Notes: generated by a model not told the origin, from the letters alone. 64,000 nucleotides of DNA from Albula goreensis (GCA_022829145.1 CM040743.1:37303841-37367840); one strand, 5' to 3'; shown: positions 50,281 through 61,829, numbered from the stretch's first letter. Numbers and translations are program-made.

Positions 50281-51275
50281 TTAGGCTGAGGTTACGTGTG
50301 CAGTTGCATGGAAAGTTTATATGTTTAGTGCTGTGGTCTATAGTGCATGGCATGTAAGGTAGCTCCAGTTGCCGTGTCTGTAGCAGCAGCTGTAGCCGTG
50401 ACCTGATCTAGCCTTGTCGGAATCACTCCTGCTCACTCTGGCCAATGCAGTGTGGGGACGCTGTTGCTGTCCCCAGGCCATTCTGTGGCCCTTTCCCAGA
50501 AAAGACCACATAAAATATTAATTTAATGTGTTTATTAGTTTCTTATGGACCCCGGGGGAGCCAAAGCTTTGGGATATTGTTCCCTCTCACTTTCATCCCC
50601 TGTACTTTTGCAGTGATTGTGACGGGATTTCAGCTTCAAGAAAGCCAATGAAAGGAGGCAGGTGAAGCCATCCCAGTCCTTTATTATGTTAACTGTTATA
50701 TTGCCCATACATCATTTTTAGATGTTGGCCGAACAGAACAGATTATTTTTATTATGGCTTCATTTTTGCTTTGTGAAATTTTGAAAGATCCTCTGGTGCA
50801 CTGCTGCTACATAATTTCCAATGCTACATAAAGGACATTTGTCTAATAGTGTTTTTCTCTTTACAGTAAATCATGATGATTGGTTCAGATCAGTGACTTA
50901 CCAGTAACATATGGTTGATCCATTTCTGCTGTCAAGATGCCTCACCCTCCCATCACTAATGTCAAAAAATGAGAATACGACTTTTTACTATTGTCTCTCC
51001 GAGAGAATAAACAACCATTAATCATTTCCGTTGTTTCCTTCATCTCATTTAGACACCAGATTCGTCTGAACTGTAGGAGGTAATCAGTTGAAAAAAATGA
51101 CAGTTTTTTGTAATGTGTTTTTCTTTCCTCCCAATAGAAAAAAAAACATCCCCACCACATTTGCATTCAGTAGCTTTACCTTTTTAAGTAATGAAATGAA
51201 GAATTTGTCAGAACATTATGGTGCTCTGACAGACTGATGTCAGGGGAGCAATTTGAATATGTTGTGTGAAATCAT

Positions 51276-51421
<146 letters not shown>

Positions 51422-52291
51422 GTTCTAATCATTGAGATGTGATTCCCCATGTTTTACATGGCTCCCTTTGCGAAAAGCAGTGCTCAGAGAATTATGGTAC
51501 ACACTGGGCCAATGCACTTCCATTTTCACTTTATCTCCAATACTTAACAGTACTATTATTATTATTATTATTAAATTTAGGAAGATTTACCCACTGAGAC
51601 TTGCAGAAATAATACAAAATGGTAGCCTACATTTGGGCAAGGAACTGGTATTGCAGAAAAATTACTTTATTTGAGTTGTGAAACATTAAATGAAAATGAC
51701 AAGGCACAGTAATTGTCATTTGTGAGACTGAAGCTTCTTTCACTTTTGTTTAAATAAGAGCCACCAATAATTTTAACAGTTTGCTCATGAGCTATCTAAT
51801 CATCCTCGTGAATTTAAGACTAACCACATGGCTGACCAATCTTATTAACATTGCAACACAAGATAATGTAACATGGGATCCCGTAGGCCATGTTTCCACC
51901 TCCCCTTTAAATTCATTATAAGCATTAAGCAAATGTACCGTAGCATCCACATTAAGACATATAGTATAGTTATTTCATTTCCTCCTCAGAGACTATGAAC
52001 TACTGGTGTTCACATAATTCTGATCTTTTGGTATTATAACTGGTTGATCAGATTTAATGCAATGTTAGTGTAGAAGGATATTTTCTATTTTCATATGCAA
52101 AACATACCGGTAGATGTGTGTTGTATAGCTTTGTGCAACTGGTGTGATCCGAATTGGAGAGGACTCCACAACCTTTGTGAGTACAAAGACCTTACCGTCC
52201 CGCACGGTAGATCAATGGTTAACTCCAGTAGTCACTTGTTCCTCAGTAGTCACAGCCTCCATCACGCTCTTTCCCCTCCTCTGTTTCCTAG

Positions 52292-52714
52292 GTGCTGTCG
52301 CTAGGCGCCGATGTGCTGCCCGAGTACAAGCTCCAGGCACCGCGCATCCACAAATGGACCATCCTGCACTACAGCCCCTTCAAGGCAGTGTGGGACTGGC
52401 TGATCCTGCTGCTGGTCATCTACACGGCCATCTTCACACCCTACTCGGCCGCCTTCCTCCTCAACGAGAAGGAAGAGGTGGCCATGCAGAGCTGTGGGTA
52501 CTCCTGCAGCCCGCTCAACGTGGTGGACCTGATCGTCGACATCATGTTCATCATCGACATCATCATCAACTTCCGCACCACCTACGTCAACTCCAATGAC
52601 GAGGTGGTGAGTCAGCCCGGGCGGATCGCCGTGCACTACTTCAAGGGCTGGTTCCTCATTGACATGGTTGCAGCAATCCCCTTTGACCTGCTCATCTACC
52701 GCTCTGGAGAGGAG
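52292..52714 (+). CDS. kcnh2: kcnh2 exon 6: S1 to S3 of the voltage sensor
   Basis: This is the first exon shared by isoforms 1a and 1b: 141 codons, phase 0 at both ends, acceptor TTTCCTAG and donor GTGAGG. It starts [20 protein letters not shown], essentially the human sequence. Transmembrane segment S1 is around [18 protein letters not shown]. The S1-S2 linker ([19 protein letters not shown]) diverges from mammals. S2 contains [20 protein letters not shown] and S3 contains [18 protein letters not shown]. Acidic residues of S1-S3 that pair with the S4 charges are in place, including WDW and DLIVD. In 1b numbering it covers residues 39-179. It acts in the plasma membrane of cardiac and other excitable cells (family knowledge). 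Confidence 0.97.
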
Positions 52715-55245
52715 GTGAGGGAAGGGGCGAGACAGGGAAACAGCATCTTGGGTAATGTAGTTGACAGTAGAACAGTGCTTGTGCAAAATAAAATACTGTT
52801 GTTAAAAGGAAGTGTTAATAAAATCAAGTCTATAAAAATTGTTTTTTCAAAAAGAACCTAAAAGAGGACACTGATTTTGCTAATATAATATTAAGTCTAA
52901 CATAAAATTAAAATTAAATTCATGTATTTGTATTGAATTTTGGGATGAATAAAATGTCACTGGAGTAAGCGCTAATAAAGACTATTTTCATAGAAATACA
53001 GAAATTGTGATGATGTCAGTTGAGTGTGAGATACATATAGAATTAATCAGTGGAAAAACCAGTAGATTAATTCAGTGTGATCAATAATCAAACAAGTAAC
53101 AACAATTTAACTTACAATCATAATGTTTTAATCAGTTTGCTACCTCAAATTGGATCCAAGAATGCAGTAAATTTGATTTAAACTGAATTTTAAATGTGAA
53201 CATTAATAAGATGACTTTTGAAAGTTAACATTTAAAAACCATTTAAAATCAGGCTTAAATGATTAGGGAGTCCTTAGAGAGAAATACTATCTATGAATTA
53301 ATGCAGTTAACTAAACGAAGAAGATATAAATGCACATGGTGGCATATATGTAGCCATACTTTATCATTAATGGGTGAATAGTACATTACATGATCTGGCC
53401 TTTTCACTTTGCTGTTAGCTGATGAGAATAAACCAAATCCGTTTGCCTTTCTGTAAATAAAACTAAAGCCAAGCCATAGCGCAAATTACATTTTGTTTTT
53501 GTAATCCAATGTAGTCTCTCTGTCTAGACATTAGAGAAACGCCTTTATAGCAGATTCAACTCAATTAAGTGTAGATAGTAACGTTTATTTAACCGTTTAC
53601 ATTAGTTTGATATCTATAAAATAAGTCCTGAACTTTTTAGGATTACTGGGATCCTAAATTTAGGATTATTGACTGAATGGTAGAGTACAAAGAGTCACAG
53701 TAATTACCCCGATCATTTCAGCAAAGAAGAGAGCCAGGCCGAGAGTCATTGATATCAGTTGTTGAATTTAATACGGTATGAAAATCAACCGAATAAAAGG
53801 AGGCATAGCGTAACAGCTTAAAGAAATGTGTTTTAAAATATGTGAAATAAGAGAATGGTGTCTAGAAGCGCGCAATTTAGTTTGAATTATGATCGTGCTG
53901 AGCGTTAGCCCACAATACATTATCGCGAAGAAGCGGCCCGAGTTCAAATCTGCAAATAATTTATTTTCTTTATTGATGGACGCGGCTTCTCTCTGTGCTC
54001 AACTGGAAATCAGTGGAAACGATTCCCTTAAGCCAACGGTGCAGTAAACAACTGACAGAGATATTCGTTACCTCCTGCATCACCTTGGGAGGGGAGAAAA
54101 ATAATAAACCATGCTCGATTTCAGCAGATAGTTTATCTGTTATGCTGTCAGAGAAGAATTAACTAAAGGAGTGTAATTGGTGGAAATGTAAACCTCAGGC
54201 TGACAGGACGATAAATAAAAGAGAGGTAGGATGCATTGCCCCTCCTGTCACTTCTCCATGACATTACAACAAGGGAGGGGTTTCCCACTAAACCACTCAT
54301 TCAAATTCATCTGTTCCCCCCAATCGCGTCATAATATCACAGAGCACTGCGAATCCGCTTCAGGGCCAAAGAACATTTCATCTTGAGCGTATGTTCATTT
54401 CATTGTGCGAATCTTTTAAGAAAACTACCGAAGGTGAACAGAAAAATTGCTAAGTGTACTTTCAGCTCTGCTATTTAACTGATAGGGTACATTTTGTCGC
54501 TGTTGGAGTATATCAATTCAGGTAACGCTGATTGAATAGAACAGAACACTTCACATTGTGCTTCTCTTTAAAATAACAAATTCTCTTCCATTAGTGATTT
54601 TGCTTGTTTAACATATAGCTATTCATATCGAATCATAACCAAAGGTTTTTTTCAGATATGTTGTATATTTGTTCAGAGTTTTTAAGCTTTTCTTTGGAGG
54701 AAGGATTGTTTCATTTTGTGTGACCTTCATTCTTGGTGTATTTTGGCCTCTTGAATGTCAATCATAAAAACTAAATCTGGAGAATACTTAGTATGGGCAC
54801 CAAATTTATTGGATTAAAATGGTTTATGGCTGTCTCCTTATATGAGGGGTACATGGTTCACAAGGCTAAATCAATAACCAGCAGTGAGCATGCCCTATAA
54901 AATTAATTTCAGTTTCTTCCATCTTCCATCCAGTATGCCTAAAGCCATCACAATAACCAGTGCTGAAAACAACTAATACACCATACGGCACTATATCTCC
55001 TCATGAATAGATTTTTATATTTTTCAGGATTTTGTATTATATTTATAGCTTAATTTATTACCTCTACAGTTTTATTTGATTTATGGCATTGATCATGCAT
55101 TATCTAAATTATCATTGAATGTATTATTCATATTGTGAAACTGCACATTTAAAGATTGTTGAGAGAGTAACGTAAATGGGTTACATACTAGCAGACACAA
55201 AAATTGAATTGAGTTGAATGTAATGTTTCTCTGCCCCCCTTCCAG
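52715..55245 (+). other. kcnh2: Intron 6, no further gene
   Basis: A 2,531-base AT-rich intron. I see no exon, RNA gene or repeat family in it. The acceptor is CCCCCCTTCCAG. Confidence 0.85.
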
Positions 55246-55642
55246 ACAACAACACTGATTGGCCTGCTGAAGACAGCCCGACTGCTGCGATTGGTCCGCG
55301 TGGCGCGGAAGCTGGACCGGTACTCGGAGTACGGGGCGGCGGTGCTCTTTCTGCTCATGTGCACGTTCGCGCTCATCGCCCATTGGCTGGCCTGCATCTG
55401 GTACGCCATCGGCAATGTGGAAAGGAGCACCAACTCCCGAATCGGCTGGCTGGACTCGCTGGGCGACCAGCTGGGCAAGCACTACAATGACTCCGACCCG
55501 GGCTCCGGCCCATCCATCGAGGACAAGTACGTCACCGCCCTATACTTCACCTTCAGCAGCCTGACCAGTGTCGGCTTCGGCAACGTCTCGCCCAACACAA
55601 ACTCCGAGAAGATCTTCTCCATCTGCGTCATGCTCATTGGCT
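55246..55642 (+). CDS. kcnh2: kcnh2 exon 7: S4, S5, pore and most of S6
   Basis: This 397-base exon encodes the voltage-sensing S4 ([20 protein letters not shown] with its regular basic residues), S5 ([20 protein letters not shown]) and the long extracellular turret. The pore helix is [11 protein letters not shown], followed by the selectivity filter SVGFGN and the start of S6 ([11 protein letters not shown]). The turret keeps an N-glycosylation sequon NDS where human has NSS. It differs from human ([20 protein letters not shown]), but the amphipathic helix needed for fast C-type inactivation is retained. [10 protein letters not shown] after the filter includes the serine linked to inactivation in human ERG1. 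It ends one base into a serine codon (donor GTGAGT). Residues 180-312 in 1b numbering. Confidence 0.97.
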
Positions 55643-56217
55643 GTGAGTCATTTACGTTCACTTGTGTACCTATGAATTTAGCCAGAGTGCTTATTTAGTG
55701 TCTTGCAGAGTTTTACATACAACCCATTTATACAGCAGGACATTTTTACAGTAGCAAATCAGGTGTGGTACCGTGTTCAAGGGTACAGTAGCATTGCCCT
55801 TCCTGAAAATTAAACCTGCCCCTCTTTATGTTTAGTTCAGTTCCTTAACTGGTACATTACATTGCTGCTTCTCCTTCTGGTTTTTGGTCTCCTTCACAGA
55901 TTTGGTCAATCCTCTCTGAGCCTTTTATGACAAACCTGTGTTTCGCAACCCCTAGTCCTGAGTTTTCAGAGCATCATGTATTATCAAAGTAGAAGAGCTG
56001 TATGAGGGTGATTCTGTAGTCAAGAAACATAAGCAAAATGCATTACATCTTGAATTGTGCAACGTTCATGTAACACTTATATAGTTTAAGTGAGTCCAGT
56101 AAGTATTATGTGTACTCTATCAGAGTAGAATGTTTTGTATTGTACGTGATTTAACTTTACATTTTGCTATTACTGTGTGTGAGAGTCTGTTTCATCTCTT
56201 CTCTTGTTTCCGAGCAG
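55643..56217 (+). other. kcnh2: Intron 7
   Basis: A 575-base intron between the pore exon and the S6/C-linker exon, with donor GTGAGT and acceptor CCGAGCAG. It contains the SINE remnant at 55700-55870 and nothing else recognisable. Confidence 0.85.
55700..55870 (-). mobile_element. Degenerate tRNA-derived SINE, minus strand
   Basis: Read in complement it runs '..aaggaactgaactaaacat..gggcaggtttaattttcagg..gggcaatgctactgtacccttgaacacggtacc..atttgctactgtaaaaatg..ctgctgtataaatggg'. That is the order of the fish SINE with its 'gtacccttga' box and 'gctgtataaatgg' segment. Confidence 0.6.
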
Positions 56218-56417
56218 CACTGATGTATGCCAGCATCTTCGGAAATGTCTCTGCCATCATCCAGCGCCTGTACTCGGGCACTGCCCGCTATCACACCCAG
56301 ATGCTGAGGGTTCGAGAGTTCATCCGCTTCCACCAGATCCCCAACCCACTTCGCCAGCGCCTGGAGGAGTACTTCCAGCACGCCTGGTCCTACACCAACG
56401 GCATCGACATGAACGCG
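56218..56417 (+). CDS. kcnh2: kcnh2 exon 8: end of S6 and C-linker
   Basis: This 200-base exon completes a split serine codon and reads [20 protein letters not shown]. It includes the S6 aromatic pair equivalent to human Y652 and F656, the main drug-binding residues of ERG channels. The C-linker follows ([20 protein letters not shown], then [20 protein letters not shown]) and is identical to human as far as I can recall. The acceptor is CCGAGCAG and the donor is GTCAGT, a weaker donor than the others. The exon ends on a whole codon. In 1b numbering it covers residues 312-378. Confidence 0.97.
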
Positions 56418-58065
56418 GTCAGTGACACCCTCCTATTAGTGCTTATGCGCAGTAAAATGTTCAGTGCGAATACCTCAAAATGTTTGAATGTACTCTAATC
56501 AGAGTAAATTATACCCCTGGCAGGTGTTGACATAAACACAATCATTGGGGGTGGGCATACAATGCTAAGGTTCTTATGTCAGATCACCATCTGTCAGACC
56601 ACATGTTTTCAGCACTCTGTGACACACAATCATGCTATGATATGAAGGCCTTTCACAGCTGACATTTTCCAGAGAATAAAACGCATTTAGTCAAGCAGGA
56701 ACACAAATCATGAACATTTTTCAGTGGACCCTTTTTGTTCCATTTTTAGTCATCAGTGCTATTGGTTTATAGCCAATGAAAAGTTAAATACAGCAAGGAG
56801 TTTATTGATATGTACTAACCCCTCTCCAAGTAAGGCCTTACAGGGTTTATTTATGAATAATAGGAATTTAAATGGCTTTGTTTTCCCACTAAGGGAACTT
56901 ATTGAGTCAAATATCAGTGCTGTCATAAATCATATTTCTTTAATCAGATGGTTTGGAATTGCTTCTTTTGAAAATGTGAGGATTTCTTATCAAGTTTGAT
57001 TCCCTTAAGTCAGAACAGCCTTTATCTTGATAGTATCACAAAAGTCGCCAACATTTTTAAGTAATTACATATGTTTGTGTGGTGTAGCCTATATGAAACA
57101 CTTGACTTGAATTTTCAGAAAGATTAATGTGTTTTGTCCCAGCACAATATTAAAACATTCACTTAACCAAAGGCATTAAATACTGAACAGGAATGAGAAA
57201 CAGACAATTAAATGAACTCATGGAGGTTATGTTTTACACATGTTATGTTAAACATACTGTATATGCACATATTGTAAATGTACTACATGCTGTATATACA
57301 TTATTTAAGACCTAATGTAATTATAGTCTTATCACTGAATATAAATATGTAATGGTACTGAACGGAAAAGTGTCCAATATACAGACTTGGCTATGGTAGT
57401 CAGTTTATTTGCAGTAGAGTATCTCTTAATAGAAAATAGGAGGCGATGGTTCTTTGTCTCTGGCAATCACTGTCTCAGCCAATTTGTTCATAGTGACAAT
57501 TAATCTTTTTGACTCCTGGCAGTAACCTTGGGCTCCCTGGTAATTGGACTTTATGCACACTCATTTCAGGAGCACTACTGCACATAAGCTTGTATCAGTC
57601 ATAGCAGGCAGCCTGTTGAATGACAGCAGGCATGCTTTTGATAAATGCCGGGGCAGCCACTGCGCAGATTCATATATCTGGGCTTAGTGAACTGGAGGAG
57701 ACCTCCGGAGGATTGAGGAATCAGTGAATCCACCTCAGGTGTATCAATCTTAGTCAGGAAGCAGTGGTGTGTGCTCAGGCTTTTGTTCTGATTCAGATTG
57801 ATCCACGGAATAGCATCTTCAATCAAGCACTTGATTAGTCCAATCAGGTGCACTGAGAAAGCCAGTTCAATTAATCAACTAATCAAGTTCTTTAATCAAA
57901 AGAATGATTAATTGAGTCAGGCGTTTCAGTGCAGTTTTAGAACAAAAGCGCACACCCACACAGGCCATTCTTAGATAAGATTGGAAGCCCTTGATGTACA
58001 CAGAGTGCATCTACTGGTCCAAAAGACAGACAGATAAACTGGGGCTTACTGTGATTCGTGTGCAG
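56418..58065 (+). other. kcnh2: Intron 8, no further gene
   Basis: A 1,648-base AT-rich intron. Near 57860-57915 there is a small inverted repeat (caattaatca / tgattaattg). Otherwise I see nothing in it. Confidence 0.85.
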
Positions 58066-58318
58066 GTGCTGAAGGGCTTTCCGGAGTGCCTGCAGGCGGA
58101 CATCTGCCTGCACCTCAACCGCACCCTCCTGCAGAACTGCAAGGCCTTCAAGGGCTCCACCAAGGGCTGCCTGCGAGCGCTCGCCATGAAGTTTAAGACC
58201 ACGCACGCCCCGCCCGGCGACACGCTGGTGCACGCGGGAGACGTCATCACGGCCCTCTACTTCATCTCGCGTGGCTCCATCGAGATCCTGCGTGGCGACG
58301 TGGTGGTGGCCATACTGG
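58066..58318 (+). CDS. kcnh2: kcnh2 exon 9: first half of the CNBHD
   Basis: This 253-base exon (84 codons plus one base) is the same length I recall for human exon 9. It encodes the last C-linker helices and the start of the cyclic-nucleotide-binding homology domain. The sequence runs [20 protein letters not shown], through [20 protein letters not shown], to [18 protein letters not shown]. In ERG this domain does not bind cyclic nucleotides; it holds an intrinsic ligand and, in isoform 1a, binds the PAS domain (family knowledge). The acceptor is GTGTGCAG and the donor is GTAACC. Reading through the donor adds 22 residues before TAA at 58387. Residues 379-463. Confidence 0.96.
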
Positions 58319-58639
58319 GTAACCATGGGGCTCCTCCCTATGGGTGGGGCTTGCTTTTTGGGGGTGTGGTTTTTTGGGTGGAAGGATAACAGCAATTCTG
58401 AGACTGTTTCAGTCATGGTCTTTAGTCATCAGAAATAACATATAGCTGCTGTTCTGTGCTGCTGTTGCATTACATGTGTTAATTGTGTGTGTCTACACCT
58501 TTTGTGTGTGTGTAAACGTGTGTGTGAACATCAGTGTGTTTGTGTATATGTGTGGGCTTGCACGGACACATGTGGTTATGTAAAATATAGCTATACTCAG
58601 CAAGCAATGAAATGTTTGCTTCAGTGAAAAGGTTTCTTT

Positions 58640-58785
58640 GTAATTGTGTGTACAGTACTGCTGATGTACCCTTGAGCTAGGTACTTAACCTGATTTTTCA
58701 CTGTACATATCCAGATTGCAAAAAATATAAGTCGCTCTCAATAGCAGTGTTTTCCAAATGCTTGTAATGTACTACAAAGTGTGTT
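58640..58785 (+). mobile_element. Degenerate tRNA-derived SINE, 3' part
   Basis: Contains 'gatgtacccttgagctaggtacttaacctgatttttcactgtacatatccag', then 'ataagtcgctctcaatagcagtgttttccaaatgcttgtaatgtac'. This is the SINE body followed by the shared LINE/SINE tail. Confidence 0.75.
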
Positions 58786-58967
58786 GGGGTCAGAACATGT
58801 TTTGGTGTGCTGAGTAGGAGAGTGAGAGTTGGATAGTTACTGTGATAATCAAGAAACACTGCCATCTGCAGGCAGTTCAGTTTACTCACATCTGTCCGTC
58901 CCTTTGCAGTTCTGTTAATCCGGGATGGCTAATTTCTTGTATTGTATGTTGGTTCACACAAACATAC

Positions 58968-58973
58968 AATAAA
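58968..58973 (+). terminator. Intronic polyadenylation hexamer AATAAA
   Basis: A consensus AATAAA lies 650 bases after exon 9, inside intron 9. It could end a short transcript with an intron-9 read-through tail. Use is inferred from the human parallel; single hexamers also occur by chance in AT-rich introns. Confidence 0.3.
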
Positions 58974-59260
58974 GTCACTTCAAATCCAAATCACTTTAAA
59001 AATTAAAAATTAACTAAATTAATTAAATTAGCAAATTTGATTTTAAAAATCACTGATTCTGTGATTCAGTAGATTTGTTATGCTATTTTACCACTGGCTT
59101 AACCAGGTTTTGTTCAAAGTTAAGTTTAACAAATACATATTCAGTGAACCTGATATTGTATTATACTGAAAATATGAGCTCCCAACATCTTGTGGAGAAT
59201 ATAGTATTTGATGATGCTTCTGCAGAGAAATGTAAGGGGAACTACCTCTTTCTCATGTAG

Positions 59261-59453
59261 GAAAGAATGACATCTTTGGTGAACCCATCAACCTGTACGC
59301 ACGACCAGGAAATCCAACGCCGATGTTAGGGCACTGACCTACTGTGACCTGCACAAGATCCTCCGAGAAGACGTGCTGGAGGTGTTGGACATGTACCCCG
59401 AGTTCTCTGACTACTTCTGGGGCAACCTAGAGATCACCTTCAACCTGCGCGAT
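59261..59453 (+). CDS. kcnh2: kcnh2 exon 10: second half of the CNBHD, frame broken
   Basis: The exon is bounded by acceptor TCATGTAG and donor GTGAGT and reads [16 protein letters not shown], then loses frame. At 59308-59313 the bases GGAAAT stand where the family requires Gly-Lys-Ser. After the loss of one base the expected [16 protein letters not shown] and later [20 protein letters not shown]...NLRD are read in the next frame. Length is 193 bases, one short of the 194 needed by the flanking phases. In the shifted frame TGA follows at 59335-59337, ending the 1b product after 487 codons. The lost part includes the intrinsic-ligand stretch FNL and the whole C-terminus. All other exons are intact, so a base-call error in the A run is the simplest explanation; a real allele is possible. 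Confidence 0.93.
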
Positions 59454-59934
59454 GTGAGTTTTCATTCTCAGTCTCACCAAGACGTCAGTTTTCAGTTTAG
59501 AGGGTTGTTTGACCAAAAATATTGCCCTTGCAATTTGCTTTTCTGGGTATCAGAATAAATCTCACATTAATTGCTTTAAAGCTTTATTCTTCTGTGGAGA
59601 GTAGCACATTGTTTATGTAGTTACAGAACTTTAAGATGTTTTACACAATGATGGACAAATTCAGTTTTAGCACGGGTAAAAGTGGGGAAAAAAACTGATG
59701 CTGCTAGTCTCATCTTGTAAATTTCCATCCAGGTTCTGCTGGGTGCTTCTGCTGGGTGCTTTGTTCTTCTTTTATAGCTCAATGAATCCTGGAGCACAGA
59801 ACGCTCTATTTCCTGATCCGATTGTAAATGCATATGTATGCTAAAGAAATCACCATTTCTTTGCTCTACTGCTTCTTTCCATCTCTCTCTCTCTCTTTCT
59901 CTCATGCTTTCTTTTTCTCTGCCCCTCCTTCCAG
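59454..59934 (+). other. kcnh2: Intron 10, no further gene
   Basis: A 481-base intron ending in a long pyrimidine tract (about 59876-59934). Nothing else is recognisable in it. Confidence 0.85.
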
Positions 59935-60037
59935 TCCAACATGATTCCCGGGTCCCCGAGCAGTGACGACTCGGACAGCACCAGCTTCAGCCGGCTGCGC
60001 AGACGCAAGATGTCGTTCCGCCGTCGGACTGACAGAG
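59935..60037 (+). CDS. kcnh2: kcnh2 exon 11: post-CNBHD basic segment
   Basis: This 103-base exon (34 codons plus one base) follows a long pyrimidine tract and acceptor CCTTCCAG. It reads SNMIPGSPSSDD, a serine-rich stretch, then RLRRRKMSFRRRTDR. Human has TNMIPGSP and RKRKLSFRRRTDK at the same places. The RRRT and RKMS groups fit protein kinase A sites known in human ERG1. Donor GTAGCA. Residues 528-562 if the exon 10 frame were whole. Confidence 0.95.
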
Positions 60038-60740
60038 GTAGCACAGCGTTCCGTTTAATGACCTGTAGACTGAAATCCCGAGAATGAGATACAGCAGAAA
60101 CACTCTTTTTCTCTTTTTAGCACTTTCACACATGGCATTGGAATTCCAGCCCTTCGCCTTCTGTTGTATTACTTGGGTGTGATAAAAGGCGTGAGAGATT
60201 TGTTAGGTTCCCACACTCATTAATACTCTAACTTGTCAATGTGATACATGTTGTTAACATATTGAACTGCAGTTCACAATACGCAAAATACACCACGCAC
60301 ATTTTATTTTTTTGAAAAGTGAGATCACAAGAATCGAAATACAAAGGAACTGTGACTGCTTCCTGCAGGCTCTTCCTCCTTTATGTGGCTTGCCCTCATT
60401 GCTCTTCGACCCATAGTTACGTAGTTTGATCCATAGTTCCACCAGAGATGAAAAACTTACCTGTTTAAACTACATCTTGGTCTTGTTTCCCCTACTTTTA
60501 ACATAATACTATCAATTCCATTTGTTACTTAGAGCACTATATTCTCAAGCACATCCTTGCACCTACTATGTTACATAACATTATGTCAAAGTTTTACGTA
60601 ATGACTGTGATTTACGTTGTAATACTGATAACTTGGTATTGCCTCATCTCTTCACCTTTATTTGTACGCTTTTGGGCTCATGAGAAGATAAACCATTAAA
60701 CGCCTAATATCAATGCCTCTCTCTCTCTGTCTCTCCTCAG
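60038..60740 (+). other. kcnh2: Intron 11
   Basis: A 703-base intron between the basic segment and the disordered exon, with donor GTAGCA and acceptor CTCCTCAG. A decayed LINE 3'-region fragment lies near 60380-60540; nothing else is recognisable. Confidence 0.8.
60380..60540 (+). mobile_element. Heavily decayed LINE 3' region fragment
   Basis: 'agttccaccagagatgaaaaacttacctgtttaaactacatcttggtcttgtttcccc' resembles the segment 'aggtctgaagacccacctgttcagactatacctggtctaa' of the LINE end at 49860-50280. No tail is visible. Confidence 0.4.
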
Positions 60741-61037
60741 ATGCAGAGAATGTGGGCGTGGTCAAACAGGGCCAGAGGCCCCTCCGCCGGCCCAGGAAGC
60801 AGGCTGTGGGTAACCATGGCGAGAGACGGAACCCTGAGAGGGAGGGGCCTCAGAGCTCAGACTCCTCCCCCTCACACTCCGTTGGCGACGTGGGGGAGGA
60901 GCCCATACTGTCCTGCCCAATCCCTGCCTCGGCACTTCTCAACCTCCCCCGGGAACAGACCACACCCCCTACCTTTGGTGACGTCCTTGAAGGAGAGGGG
61001 GAGCCCCAAAGCGGAAACACCTGCAACTCACTGTCAG
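60741..61037 (+). CDS. kcnh2: kcnh2 exon 12: disordered C-terminal region
   Basis: This 297-base exon starts two bases into an aspartate codon after acceptor CTCCTCAG. It encodes a Pro/Ser/Glu-rich, low-complexity stretch: AENVGVVKQGQRPLRRPRKQ, then SSDSSPSHSVGDVGEEP, and ending with NTCNSLSG. Human exon 12 is likewise Gly/Pro/Ser-rich and ends SDTCNPLSG. The body is poorly conserved, but phase, composition and last residues agree. The donor is GTGGGT. Residues 562-661 in the unbroken frame. Confidence 0.92.
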
Positions 61038-61419
61038 GTGGGTCTCCCTGTTTTCCTCTTATCTGAAACGACTGTATGACCTACTTATGTTCTCATTCCT
61101 CCTGCTATGCACTGCATAACGCTAAGCAGTCATACGGGTGCCACAAGTACATTCCTAACTGCTATAAAATGAGCTAAACACTTATCTGGTTTTCAAGAAA
61201 TCATGCTCCAGATATTCAATATAATACAGCCTTTTTTTATTGCTCCATGAGTTTGGACTGTCACAAGAGCTTGAACACTTGCAGTTTTTTTTTAAGTTAA
61301 TGTTGTTTCAGTTCATTGTGCATTTTCCCTTAAACTAATAAAATAATCACACAATATATTGACTGATTAATCAATTTCACACAGTGCTTCAGCTGTCTTT
61401 ACCACTTCCTGTCCATCAG
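61038..61419 (+). other. kcnh2: Intron 12, no further gene
   Basis: A 382-base AT-rich intron. I see no repeat or other feature in it. Confidence 0.85.
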
Positions 61420-61606
61420 GCGCGTTTTCTGGCGTCTCCAACATCTTCAGTTTTTGGGGGGAAAGCCGGGGGCGGCAGTACCAGGAGCTGCCCAGCCACA
61501 GCCTGTCCTCCCCTCCCCCACCTGACACGCCTCTGCACTGTCTCACCCGACAGCAGCGCAGCGGCCTGGAGAACCGGCTGGAGCTGCTCCAAAAACAGCT
61601 CAACAG
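61420..61606 (+). CDS. kcnh2: kcnh2 exon 13: [13 protein letters not shown] motif and coiled-coil start
   Basis: This 187-base exon begins with [20 protein letters not shown] and QELPS, almost identical to human ([24 protein letters not shown]). It then has a variable proline-rich part ([13 protein letters not shown]), and ends [14 protein letters not shown] in a leucine-heptad stretch. RGR corresponds to the human ERG1 RXR retention motif that is exposed when the C-terminus is truncated (family knowledge). The acceptor is GTCCATCAG and the donor is GTGAGC, with two bases of an arginine codon left. Confidence 0.95.
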
Positions 61607-61829
61607 GTGAGCCTATCAGAGCGGAGCAGAGCAGACTCATAACACTAACCTATATAACACATTAAGCTGTTGCATGGTTAGGCACTACAGTTATTTTTCC
61701 TCCAAGGTTCAGAAGTTTAAATGAAGACCTTGGCCAATACAAAGAGTGGTAACACATATAGCACTGCAAATAAGGGTCATTTATTTGCTGTAACAAAGAT
61801 AAAAGGAAGAATGTGATTGGATGTGGCAG

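Larger units (their letters stand above)
58319..59260 (+). other. kcnh2: Intron 9 with SINE and internal AATAAA
   Basis: A 942-base intron. Just after exon 9 the frame stays open for 22 codons to TAA at 58387-58389. A SINE fragment lies at about 58640-58785, and an AATAAA hexamer lies at 58968-58973. Human KCNH2 uses a polyadenylation site in the same intron to make the truncated 'USO' isoforms, so this arrangement may be equivalent. Confidence 0.7.

Noticed and set aside
59261-59453. Calling the whole gene a pseudogene
   Set aside because: Only one base is missing, while every other exon, splice site and key residue (S4 charges, SVGFGN filter, S6 aromatics, C-terminus) is preserved.
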